Below, one piece after another: positions 34,135 through 42,164 of a stretch of DNA of 64,000 nt. Origin of the DNA: an uncultured Pedosphaera sp. (GTDB taxonomy: Bacteria; Verrucomicrobiota; Verrucomicrobiia; Limisphaerales; Pedosphaeraceae); contig CAIXFN010000017.1 of NCBI GenBank assembly GCA_903918755.1, positions 1 to 64,000 of the forward strand. Reading direction: 5' to 3'. The translations under genes and the position numbers were made by a program. The notes beneath the pieces are model-generated. The model was not told where the DNA came from, ran no database searches, and was given only the letters and a program-made list of their open reading frames with translations. The number at the start of each line of letters is the position of its first letter. The first letter of the stretch is position 1.

Positions 34135-34172
34135 CCGGCAACACCAGGCGAGTCCCGCTTGGTGTTGTCCGG
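34135..34172 (+). other. Strong hairpin after the outer-membrane protein gene
   Basis: CCGGCAACACCA (34135-34146) pairs with TGGTGTTG-t-CCGG (34160-34172) around a 13-base loop, with one bulged T. There is no clean T run, so it is either an imperfect terminator or a transcript-stabilising hairpin. Confidence 0.5.
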
Positions 34173-34227
34173 CCGGCTTTGAATCCCCCCCGGGGCCGGC
34201 GTCCGGCCCGTCCGATCTTTGATTTTT

Positions 34228-35259
34228 ATGTCTGCTCCCTCTCTCGCCCACCCCGTCGCCACCCCGGGCCATCCATCTATGTCACCGGATAATATCACCG
34301 CCGGAAAACCTATGAGCCACCTCCATAAAACCACCTCGAGCTCGCCGGCTGCGCTTCTCACGACCGCTCCCCCGATGCCGGCCCCCCACCCTGTATCTGT
34401 CCGCTCCCGCTCCGCCGCCCATTCCACAGCTTTCGGCCGCCCGCGGGATTTTCTGGGCAATCGCTTTATCTACCTGACCGTTTCCGCCCGGGCCCGTGGT
34501 CTTTCCGTGGGCGTGAATCTCAATCCCGACCGGCTTTGCAATTTTGATTGCGCCTACTGCGATGTGGACCGGCGCCTTCCTTTGCCCGAGCAAACCCTGG
34601 ACGTGGACGCCATGGCCGAGGAATTGCAGCATACCTTGGATTTGGTCATCTCCGGCCGCATCCACGATCATCCGGCCTACCGGTCGCTTCCGCGCGAATT
34701 ACTCGTGCTCCGTCACGTGGCCCTCAGCGGGGATGGCGAACCCACCCTCTGCCCCAATTTTTCCGACGCGGTTGAAGCGGTGGTACATGTCCGGGCCCGG
34801 GGAACCTTCCCCTTTTTCAAAATCGTCCTGCTCACCAATGCCACCGGTCTCGATACGCCAGCCGTCGATCTCAGCCTCAAATTATTGACGGATGCCGATG
34901 AAATCTGGGCCAAATTGGACGCCGGCACGCAATCTTTCATGGACCGGGTGAATAATCCGCAGGTGCCCCTGAAGCACATCCTGGCCAATATCCTGACGCT
35001 GGGCCGGCAACGTCCCGTGATCATCCAAAGCATGTTCCTCGCCCTGAATGGCCAGGGTCCGACGACGGATGAACTGGCCGAATATCTGGCCCGCCTGAAT
35101 GAACTGAAATCCGCCGGCGCCCATATCCCGCTCGTGCAAGTTTACTCCCCCACCCGTCCCATGGCCCGGGCCGAGTGCGGTCACCTGCCCCTCAAAAACC
35201 TTTCGGACATCGCCAAACTCATCCGCTCCTCCACGGGGCTGCCGGCGGAAGTGTTCTAA
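34228..35259 (+). CDS. Radical SAM protein
   Basis: Radical SAM enzyme of up to 343 residues. The iron-sulfur cluster motif is CNFDCAYC at about residue 110, inside VNLNPDRLCNFDCAYCDVDR, and ALSGDGEPTLCPNF is the following SAM-binding GGE-like strand. The first 70 residues are Ser/Pro rich and not conserved-looking. The true start may be the ATG at 34228, that at 34312, or a later one; the conserved part begins at about FGRPRDFLGNRF. The substrate is unknown. It ends in a strong terminator and is a single-gene transcript. Confidence 0.85.
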   Translation: MSAPSLAHPVATPGHPSMSPDNITAGKPMSHLHKTTSSSPAALLTTAPPMPAPHPVSVRSRSAAHSTAFGRPRDFLGNRFIYLTVSARARGLSVGVNLNPDRLCNFDCAYCDVDRRLPLPEQTLDVDAMAEELQHTLDLVISGRIHDHPAYRSLPRELLVLRHVALSGDGEPTLCPNFSDAVEAVVHVRARGTFPFFKIVLLTNATGLDTPAVDLSLKLLTDADEIWAKLDAGTQSFMDRVNNPQVPLKHILANILTLGRQRPVIIQSMFLALNGQGPTTDELAEYLARLNELKSAGAHIPLVQVYSPTRPMARAECGHLPLKNLSDIAKLIRSSTGLPAEVF

Positions 35260-35310
35260 TTAATATTAATGTCTGGCACGTAAAAACGCCGACGGAGAAT
35301 TTTTGGAGGT

Positions 35311-35357
35311 ATCCGTTGCCCTCGTCGGAACACGACGGCAACGGATCAATTTTTTTG
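35311..35357 (+). terminator. Rho-independent terminator after the radical SAM gene
   Basis: The 10-bp outer stem ATCCGTTGCC/GGCAACGGAT (35311-35320 with 35337-35346) with an inner GTCG/CGAC pair is followed by CAATTTTTTTG. Confidence 0.88.
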
Positions 35358-35550
35358 CGGGAACCGCCTCGCAATCCTGGCGGCGCCACCTGTCGAGAGG
35401 AACCGTAACCCAAGCATACTCAAAGCCCCGGAAGCGGTGGCCTGGGGTTCCGTGGAAAACCAAACCTTCGGAACCGAGGTGATCCGGAAGGTTTTTGAAT
35501 TTGGGTCCCGCTTCGCAATCGGACACCGGACTCGGGGCGGACGATCACTG

Positions 35551-35583
35551 GATAAACCGAAACGGCACCCGCCCTGGGTGCCG
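35551..35583 (-). terminator. Likely terminator of the cytochrome c maturation operon
   Basis: The 8-bp stem CGGCACCC/GGGTGCCG (35563-35570 with 35576-35583) with a 5-base loop is followed on the minus strand by TTTCGGTTTATC. The T run is broken, so the call is moderate. Confidence 0.55.
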
Positions 35584-35630
35584 CTGACCAAACAAAGACC
35601 GGCGAGTTCATCGCCGGCGAAGACGTCCGC

Positions 35631-37568
35631 CTAAGCCGCCGCGGGCACGTGCTTGCCCTTCGGGCCTCCCGATAGACCGCCGGGTGGCACCACCGCGGGT
35701 TGCGGTTTCTGAAAGCTCCTCCACCAGCGCTTCGGCATTAGTCCGACCGCGATCAAAGCGAGTTGCGAGCCGATGAAAATCATCAACCAGGTGAATTTCG
35801 AATCATCGGTGAAGCCGTAGGAATGCAGTCCGATGCCGAGCATATTCACTCCGAACCACGAAAAGCTCGTGATGATATTGCCAATCAAGGCCATGTTCAT
35901 CAAACCGCGCTCCTTGATCATACCGCCCCAGCGGGCATGCAAGATCACGGCATTCCAAAGGACGATCAGCAGCGCGCCATTCTCCTTCGGATCCCACCCC
36001 CAAAACCGGCCCCAGGATTGGTCCGCCCAAATGCCCCCCAGCACGGTACCCACAAAACTGAACAGGGCCGCGAAGCAAACAATACCATAGACCATGCGCC
36101 CCAGGGACTTGGCCGTCGTCTCGTCCAGGGTGCGGGTGAAGAAGCCGCGCATGATGTAGATGATGGCCAAAAAGCCCGCCACAAAAGTGGAGGAATAGCC
36201 CAACGTAACCACGGTGACATGCGTGGAGAGCCAGAAATTGGAATCCAGCACCGCCACCAACATTTCCATGGTATCACCGGAAAGCGCCAGGTTGTGGGCG
36301 ATGATCAACGTCAGGAACCCCGCCGCGGCGGCGATGACCGAGCCAATTCCATCCTTGTAAATCCGCTCCAACACCATGCCGAGAATGGCCGCACCCCAGC
36401 CAATGAAGATCGCAGAGGAATACAGGTTCGTCACCGGCGGACGTCCCTCCAAGGCCATGCGGTAAATCAATCCAAAGGTATGAATGATGAAGGCCAGCAC
36501 TACCAGGTACATGGCCGAGCGGCGCAACCATTCCGCCCAGTTGAACCAAAAGCAGCAGGCCAGCAGAAAGGCGGTCACATAAATGATCATCGCCAGGTAA
36601 AACGGCTCAAAATGATTGAAGAAGTACTCACTCCGACCTTTTTTGGCCTCGGGGGCGAACCACTGATTCAACCAAGTCTGATATTCCAGCACCGCCTGAT
36701 TGAACTCGGCGGGCTTGTTCTGCCGGAACGCCGTGACCATGTCGGTATAATGCTTGGCCACCGGATCCAGCTTCGCCTCGTGAATAACGGCGTTGGAGAG
36801 CGTGGTTCCCATGTCGGTCCAGTTGTCCCGCGCCATATCCGCGCGCTGTGGAGGAATCGTCAAAACGTAGGCCATCCGCGTCATGGGTTCAAAACCGCCC
36901 ACCAGAGCCTCCAACTGCCGGAGCATCTTCGGATCGGCTTCCTTCTCGGGTTCCTTCAGAGAGCGTAGGGTCTCAACTCCCTTGATCGCAGTGGCGATGT
37001 CCGCCGTGAGATTGTCCGAGTCAATCGGTCGCAACACCAGTTCGAGCCGCATGTAAAGGATGGCGGAATGGTGCAGGCGGATAATCCCTCGCTCGAGCGC
37101 GGTTTGATTCTGGGGGGGAATTTTGTCGACGACTTCAATGCGTTCCGCCTGCTTTTCCAGTTCCGGCAATTTCGGGCGCAATTGCTCAAACGAGAAATGG
37201 TTGGCCTTGTCCGGCAGTTTCAGCAGGTTCACCAACTCCAGGTTATCGATCCGGAAGAACTTCTGCTGATCCGCCACTTCCGGCTTCATCATCACATTGG
37301 CCAGCCATTGGATGGCCGTGAGATTGGTTCCCTTGGGGAACATCCCGGTGGAAGCCGTTTCGTCCGGCAGGAAAACCGCGTGCTTGTGCCGGATTTCGAG
37401 CAGCGAATTCCGTGCCACGGAATCCATGGGCTGAATCCGGCCGCCCATCAATACGGGCAACTGGGAGAATCCACGCAAGTCAAAATCGGGCTGGGGCTCC
37501 GGCTTCAAAGTCGAAAGCACCCAACCGGCGAAGATCGCCACCGTAATCCAGGGAATCCACTTTTTCAT
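35631..37568 (-). CDS. ccsA: Cytochrome c maturation protein CcsA (system II)
   Basis: Membrane protein of 645 residues that with ResB carries haem across the membrane and joins it to apocytochromes c. The C-terminal half has the tryptophan-rich haem-handling segment SWGRFWGWDPKENGALL, plus HTFGLIYRMALEGRPPVTN and the expected His residues in several membrane segments. The first 310 residues form an unusually large N-terminal part with one membrane segment and a long soluble region (starting MKKWIPWITVAIF). It begins 3 bp after resB and forms an operon with it. It fits the many c-type haem sites at 25-27 kb. Confidence 0.93.
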   Translation of the reverse strand: MKKWIPWITVAIFAGWVLSTLKPEPQPDFDLRGFSQLPVLMGGRIQPMDSVARNSLLEIRHKHAVFLPDETASTGMFPKGTNLTAIQWLANVMMKPEVADQQKFFRIDNLELVNLLKLPDKANHFSFEQLRPKLPELEKQAERIEVVDKIPPQNQTALERGIIRLHHSAILYMRLELVLRPIDSDNLTADIATAIKGVETLRSLKEPEKEADPKMLRQLEALVGGFEPMTRMAYVLTIPPQRADMARDNWTDMGTTLSNAVIHEAKLDPVAKHYTDMVTAFRQNKPAEFNQAVLEYQTWLNQWFAPEAKKGRSEYFFNHFEPFYLAMIIYVTAFLLACCFWFNWAEWLRRSAMYLVVLAFIIHTFGLIYRMALEGRPPVTNLYSSAIFIGWGAAILGMVLERIYKDGIGSVIAAAAGFLTLIIAHNLALSGDTMEMLVAVLDSNFWLSTHVTVVTLGYSSTFVAGFLAIIYIMRGFFTRTLDETTAKSLGRMVYGIVCFAALFSFVGTVLGGIWADQSWGRFWGWDPKENGALLIVLWNAVILHARWGGMIKERGLMNMALIGNIITSFSWFGVNMLGIGLHSYGFTDDSKFTWLMIFIGSQLALIAVGLMPKRWWRSFQKPQPAVVPPGGLSGGPKGKHVPAAA

Positions 37569-37571
37569 GAG

Positions 37572-38780
37572 TTAAATCGCTTTCTTTTGCAGTTCCGTGA
37601 GCACCGGTTTCGCCTTCGCACCCTTGGCCGGAATAGTCACCCGCTTCCGGATGAAACCGATCAAATGCATCCCAAATTGCACCACCATCCCGAATCCCAC
37701 CAAAGCACAGGACAAATACGGCGTCAACCAGCTCGGATTGTGGACAACCTGCAACACGGTGCCGCTGTCGTCCGGCTCAAAACTGGCTTGATAAAAGGTC
37801 TCCCCGGCGTACCGGAGAGGATTATTCATGTAGATCCGGACCACCCGGTCTTCCCCCGTATCGGGCCGGCGCAAATGCACCATGCTGCTGAAATCCATCG
37901 CGATCTCCGTCCCTTTGTATTTGCCGTGGTTGAAGTTATCCAGGTGCAGGCTGAACGGTTTGTAGAAACGCTTGGCCCGGATGGCCACCTGCAGCGTGCG
38001 CTTGCCCAAATTGATCGTTTGCGGCTCCAGCACCAACCCCACCAGCATGCTTCCCAGCGAACCAGAAGGCGTGATTAATTCCACCAGGGCGCTGGGCAAA
38101 TCCCGCCGATCCATCGCCGTCACCTTCGCCTCTTCCCGGACATAGTATTGCGCGCCCGGCCCAACCGTTGCGCCCGCCTTGGTAAAGCCCGGCTCCTCTT
38201 TCGCGCTGATGGTGGAGTTCGGATAAAACTTCTTGATTTGGACCACGAACGGCAGTTCTGGATACCGTACTTCCTTATCCTTCTGCAGCACAGACTCCGG
38301 AATCGCCACCACCTGGTCCTTGTCCGGCTCCGTCACATCCACCACGGCCAGCTCCACTTGCCGGTCGCTTTCGGAATAATTCTTGGTTTCGCCGATTTTG
38401 ATCCGCATGGAACTCTCCGAGGCCAGCAGGTCCGTCAACAATTGCCCGAGCAACATCATGATCAGGCCAAAATGGATCATCAGGATGCCGATTTTCTTCT
38501 TTTCAAAACGAAAGCGCTGAATGTGCGCCGACACCAGATTGGTCAACAGCACGGCCCCTACCAGGTAGCCGCCGGGAAATACCGGGATGTGCCAACTGGC
38601 TCCCTTGGGCCCCCAATAAATGAAAAAACTCCGGAAATACTCGTTCTGCGCCTTGTAGAGCCCCAGATCGACCTGGGCCAGCGTCCCAAAAAAAACGAGG
38701 AGCAGCCCGAGACAGAGACACACCACCGTCAGGCGCATCGAACAGAAAAACTTGGTGATTTGGTTAAGGAGCCTGGGCAT
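37572..38780 (-). CDS. resB: ResB-like cytochrome c biogenesis protein
   Basis: Partner of CcsA in system II, 402 residues. Membrane segments near the start (SMRLTVVCLCLGLLLVFFGT) and at GYLVGAVLLTNLVSAHIQRF are followed by a segment with MIHFGLIMMLLGQLLTDLLA. A large periplasmic domain with RYAGETFYQASFEPD comes next and a C-terminal membrane segment (YLSCALVGFGMVVQFGMH) closes the protein. Its start overlaps the end of the upstream lipoprotein gene by 17 bp. ccsA follows after 3 bp. Confidence 0.92.
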   Translation of the reverse strand: MPRLLNQITKFFCSMRLTVVCLCLGLLLVFFGTLAQVDLGLYKAQNEYFRSFFIYWGPKGASWHIPVFPGGYLVGAVLLTNLVSAHIQRFRFEKKKIGILMIHFGLIMMLLGQLLTDLLASESSMRIKIGETKNYSESDRQVELAVVDVTEPDKDQVVAIPESVLQKDKEVRYPELPFVVQIKKFYPNSTISAKEEPGFTKAGATVGPGAQYYVREEAKVTAMDRRDLPSALVELITPSGSLGSMLVGLVLEPQTINLGKRTLQVAIRAKRFYKPFSLHLDNFNHGKYKGTEIAMDFSSMVHLRRPDTGEDRVVRIYMNNPLRYAGETFYQASFEPDDSGTVLQVVHNPSWLTPYLSCALVGFGMVVQFGMHLIGFIRKRVTIPAKGAKAKPVLTELQKKAI

Positions 38781-39894
38781 ATTTCACACCTTTCACAAAT
38801 TGGACGAATGCGGTCTTTTCCTTTTCCACGACGGCGGTGTCACCCATCAGTTTATAGTACCAATCCTCGCCTCCATGGGTCACCATGATCCCGACCAAAC
38901 GCGCCGGTTTCTGGTTCATGGCATTGGTTCCAGTCAGGTCGATCATCACGGCCTTGTCGCCCCCCACGTCCACCGGTGTCAACAAAGCCTGCAAGGCCGG
39001 ATCTTCCAGCGTCGGCAGCGTGAGTTGCTTCCGCCACCGGGCCATGTTCGCCAGGGCCCCGCCCCCGGCCGGGCCGATGTTCACATCTGCCCTGGTCCCT
39101 CCGTCTCCCGGCACCGCGAACTTCGCACGCAACATCTGCCCGGGGGCGGTCGCTTGCCAGTTCGTCGGCGGCTGCCACTGCGGTTGGCTGGCGTCCGGCG
39201 CGCCCGCGCCGGCAATGGTCAGCGGAGTGCTGGGGGCGGTAGCGGGTGGCGTCTCCTGAGCCGGGGCGTCTTTGATCTGAATTGATTTAAGAAATTCCAA
39301 AAAGGCAGGCTTTTGTTCGTCCACGAGGGTGGGTTCCCCGGCCATCTTATAAAACCAACTGCCTTCGGGACGGTGCACCATGGCCGTCACAATCTTGACG
39401 GGTGCCTTGTCGCGTGTCCCGGAGACTTCGAATAGGCTGCCCTTCTCCCCGCCCACTGTGACGGGTTGCATCTGCTTGGCCGCCTCATCTTCGCTCAGCG
39501 CCGTGGCGCCCGCCTGCTCCCGCCACATATTGACGAGCATGGCGTCCTTGCCTGCCAGATTGCCCAATTGGGTCACCGCAATATCCGCCTTGCGCCCCTT
39601 TTCATCATTAACGGAAAAACCCGCCACGCTGAATTCGCCCCGGCCGGTTTCCTTCCAGTCCTTGGGCAATTGCCAGCCCAGTTGGGGCACCGCCCGCGCC
39701 GCCCCCGGCATTCCGGTCGTCGCTGCCGCTCCCGGCGCTTGTCCCGGTGTGCTGGCGTCAGGCGCCGCTGTTTTGGGCACTTTATACGCCGTGACCTCCT
39801 CGCGATTGCAGCCCGCGACCGCAAACATGAGCAGACAATAGGATCCCCAGACCGGCGCGAGTCGCAGTTTTGGCGCAGTAGCGAATAATTTCAC
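38764..39894 (-). CDS. Lipoprotein with a duplicated domain, first gene of the ccs operon
   Basis: Protein of 376 residues. A signal sequence ends in the lipobox FAVAGC, so the mature protein is probably a lipoprotein. Two copies of one domain follow a Pro/Ala linker each: residues 75-205 (LGWQLPKDWKETGRGEFSVA, ADIAVTQLG, NMWREQAG, WFYKMAGEPTLVDEQKPAFL) and 235-375 (WQPPTNWQATAPGQMLRAKF, ADVNIGPAG, RWRKQLTL, WYYKLMGDTAVVEKEKTAFV). The family is not recognised and the function is unknown. Translation coupling with resB (17-bp overlap) suggests a role in cytochrome c maturation or in handling its substrates. Confidence 0.75.
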   Translation of the reverse strand: MKLFATAPKLRLAPVWGSYCLLMFAVAGCNREEVTAYKVPKTAAPDASTPGQAPGAAATTGMPGAARAVPQLGWQLPKDWKETGRGEFSVAGFSVNDEKGRKADIAVTQLGNLAGKDAMLVNMWREQAGATALSEDEAAKQMQPVTVGGEKGSLFEVSGTRDKAPVKIVTAMVHRPEGSWFYKMAGEPTLVDEQKPAFLEFLKSIQIKDAPAQETPPATAPSTPLTIAGAGAPDASQPQWQPPTNWQATAPGQMLRAKFAVPGDGGTRADVNIGPAGGGALANMARWRKQLTLPTLEDPALQALLTPVDVGGDKAVMIDLTGTNAMNQKPARLVGIMVTHGGEDWYYKLMGDTAVVEKEKTAFVQFVKGVKYAQAP

Positions 39895-40060
39895 GCTCCT
39901 TATTTACCCCTTCAGCGCCTAACTCACAAGGGGATGTTGCAAATGGAGGACGGGTGGGCGGTTCCTCGCCCCGACGGTTGTGATCCTGAAAATCCTGCGG
40001 TTTACTGGGGATTCCGGCAAAAGGATGGACCTGGACGGCGGCTTTCACGCCTTTTAGTGG

Positions 40061-40091
40061 CCAATTTTGGATATTTTCATGCCAAAATTGG
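40061..40091. promoter_or_regulatory. Inverted repeat upstream of the ccs operon
   Basis: CCAATTTTGG (40061-40070) and its reverse complement CCAAAATTGG (40082-40091). It lies about 170 bp before the lipoprotein start, so it could be a regulator site for that operon; it could also be an unrelated palindrome. Confidence 0.35.
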
Positions 40092-40211
40092 GTGAGGTCA
40101 TGAGGCCTTTACCCCAGCTTGGTTTTGACCTCGCAAGTCCCGCTTTGGGAAGCAGGAAATCAGCTCCGCGCGAGCCCCCCGCGAGGACGCGCTTGCACAA
40201 AACCCAATTGC

Positions 40212-40246
40212 GCTGGATCGGTGACGTCACCCGGCACCGATCCAGC
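40212..40246 (-). terminator. Hairpin at the end of the rho gene
   Basis: Perfect 12-bp stem GCTGGATCGGTG/CACCGATCCAGC with an 11-base loop, ten bases past the rho stop. On the minus strand it is followed by gcaattgggttttg, a poor T run, so it may terminate weakly or protect the 3' end. Confidence 0.6.
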
Positions 40247-40255
40247 ATCAACCGG

Positions 40256-42004
40256 TTAAATCCCGCCCATGCCCAACAGGAATTCGATATTGCTGCGCGT
40301 CTTCTTCAGCTTGTTCAGCATCAGTTCCATCGCTTCCACCGGCGGAACCCCCGTCAGGGCGCGACGCAGCACCACCACCTTGTTGTATTCGTCCGGGTGG
40401 TAAAGCAGTTCTTCTTTGCGGGTACCGGAAAGCTCGATGTTGATCGAGGGGAAAATGCGGCGATCCACCAGATGGCGGTCCAGATGCACTTCCATGTTAC
40501 CGGTGCCCTTGAACTCTTCAAAAATGACCTCGTCCATTCGGGAACCGGTATCCACCAGCGCCGTGGCCATGATGGTCAGCGAACCGCCTTCTTCGATGTT
40601 GCGCGCCGCGCCGAAAAACCGTTTGGGTTTATGGAGCGCGTTCGCATCCACACCGCCGGACAGAATCTTTCCGGAATGCGGTTGCACCGTGTTGTACGCT
40701 CGGGCCAGACGGGTGATCGAATCCAGCAGAATGACGACATCCCGCTTGTGTTCCACCATGCGTTTGGCCTTTTCGATCACCATTTCGGCCACTTGCACAT
40801 GCCGCTCGGGTGGTTCGTCGAACGTGGAGCTGATCACTTCCGCGGGTTTGCAACTCCGCTCCATATCCGTCACTTCCTCGGGCCGCTCATCGATTAACAG
40901 GATGAACAGGTAAGCCTCGGGGTTGTTCTTGAGAATGGCGTTGGCCAGTTTCTGCATCAGCACCGTTTTACCGGTGCGGGGCGGCGCCACAATCAGTCCG
41001 CGGGTGCCTTTGCCGATTGGGCAGACCAGGTCCAGCACGCGGGTGGACAATTCATCATGCACCGTCTCGAGCAGGAAACGCCGGTTGGGGAACAGCGGCG
41101 TCAGGTTGTCAAAATGGGTCTTGTCCTTCGCCTTGTCGGGATCTTCCGTGTCCACGGCCTCCACCTTGAGCAACGCAAAGAAACGTTCCTTGTCCTTCGG
41201 CGGACGGATCTGGCCGGCGATCAAATTGCCGGTTTGCAGATCAAACCGGCGGATCTGCGAGGGCGAAACATAAATATCTTCCGGGCACGGCAGGTAATTG
41301 AAGCTCTGGGAGCGGAGGAATCCGAAACCTTCGGACAAGACTTCCAACACGCCCTCCGAGAACAACATCCCGCTGCGTTCCGCATTCTTCTGCAGAATGT
41401 GGAAAATGACCTCATGCTTGCGCATGGTACCGAAATTATCGACGCCCAACACCCTGGCCATCTGGTTCAAGTCCCCCATCGACATCGCCTGCAATTTGGC
41501 AATGTTCAGGGTGGTGCCGGCGGCTTCTCCGGTCCCGGTGGCCCGGGGTTGCGCCTCTTCTTCATCCTCATCCTCATCCACGGGATGAGTCGGGGGCTCG
41601 AGTTCCATCGGCTTCGGCGCCGGGTTGGCGGGTTTGGGAGCCGGCAAGGGTTTGGAAACTGGTTTGAGAACGGGCCTGGCCGGGACCACGGGGCGCGGTG
41701 ACGGCGAAGCGGAGGAGACCGGGGCGCTCACCGGGGCCGGGCTGGGGGCGGCTTGCACTACCGGCGTTGGCTTTAGTTCAACCGGGGCCGCCTTGGGCGT
41801 GGCGGCGGGAACCGCTGCTTCCACCGGCGGGACTTTGGCGACGGGCACCGGTTGCGGTTCGGGAATCGGGGCGGACGGAGTTTCCGGAAAAAGATCGGCG
41901 GTGGGAGAGGCCTCTCCCGAAGCTGGGGCGACGACACTAGTGGCGGATTTTGCTGCCTTGGGCTTTTTGGGCTTGGCAACTTTTTTGGGACTGACTTTGG
42001 GCAT
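40256..42004 (-). CDS. rho: Transcription termination factor Rho
   Basis: Hexameric RNA helicase that ends transcription, 582 residues against about 420 in E. coli. The extra length is an N-terminal region (residues 1-160) of Ala, Pro and Val with [14 protein letters not shown] at its start and an acidic [11 protein letters not shown] stretch. The Rho core follows: [10 protein letters not shown] (Rho-N), [20 protein letters not shown] with the RNA-binding fold, then the ATP site [14 protein letters not shown] and the Walker B region [16 protein letters not shown]. Long N-terminal inserts in Rho are known from several phyla. It is a single gene with a hairpin after the stop. Confidence 0.96.
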   Translation of the reverse strand: MPKVSPKKVAKPKKPKAAKSATSVVAPASGEASPTADLFPETPSAPIPEPQPVPVAKVPPVEAAVPAATPKAAPVELKPTPVVQAAPSPAPVSAPVSSASPSPRPVVPARPVLKPVSKPLPAPKPANPAPKPMELEPPTHPVDEDEDEEEAQPRATGTGEAAGTTLNIAKLQAMSMGDLNQMARVLGVDNFGTMRKHEVIFHILQKNAERSGMLFSEGVLEVLSEGFGFLRSQSFNYLPCPEDIYVSPSQIRRFDLQTGNLIAGQIRPPKDKERFFALLKVEAVDTEDPDKAKDKTHFDNLTPLFPNRRFLLETVHDELSTRVLDLVCPIGKGTRGLIVAPPRTGKTVLMQKLANAILKNNPEAYLFILLIDERPEEVTDMERSCKPAEVISSTFDEPPERHVQVAEMVIEKAKRMVEHKRDVVILLDSITRLARAYNTVQPHSGKILSGGVDANALHKPKRFFGAARNIEEGGSLTIMATALVDTGSRMDEVIFEEFKGTGNMEVHLDRHLVDRRIFPSINIELSGTRKEELLYHPDEYNKVVVLRRALTGVPPVEAMELMLNKLKKTRSNIEFLLGMGGI

Positions 42005-42164
42005 ACGTTATAAAGTGGTTAAAATATTTGTCGCAACCGGAGGCAGCCATTTTTTGCTGGGGCGGTGCGAGCACGGTAGGCAGGGGCCGGGATCAGATTT
42101 GGGTAAGCAAAACCAGTCCAGAACGGTTACCAACCGGGAGCAAGCCTAAGATTCTTTACTTTGC

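Larger units (their letters stand above)
35260..35630. other. Intergenic region between convergent genes
   Basis: It holds a plus-strand terminator at 35311-35357 and a minus-strand hairpin at 35551-35583. Nothing coding was recognised between them. Confidence 0.6.
39895..40255. other. Intergenic region with inverted repeats
   Basis: It holds an inverted repeat at 40061-40091 (CCAATTTTGG and CCAAAATTGG, 11 bp apart), lying upstream of the ccs operon, and the Rho hairpin at 40212-40246. No gene was recognised. Confidence 0.55.
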
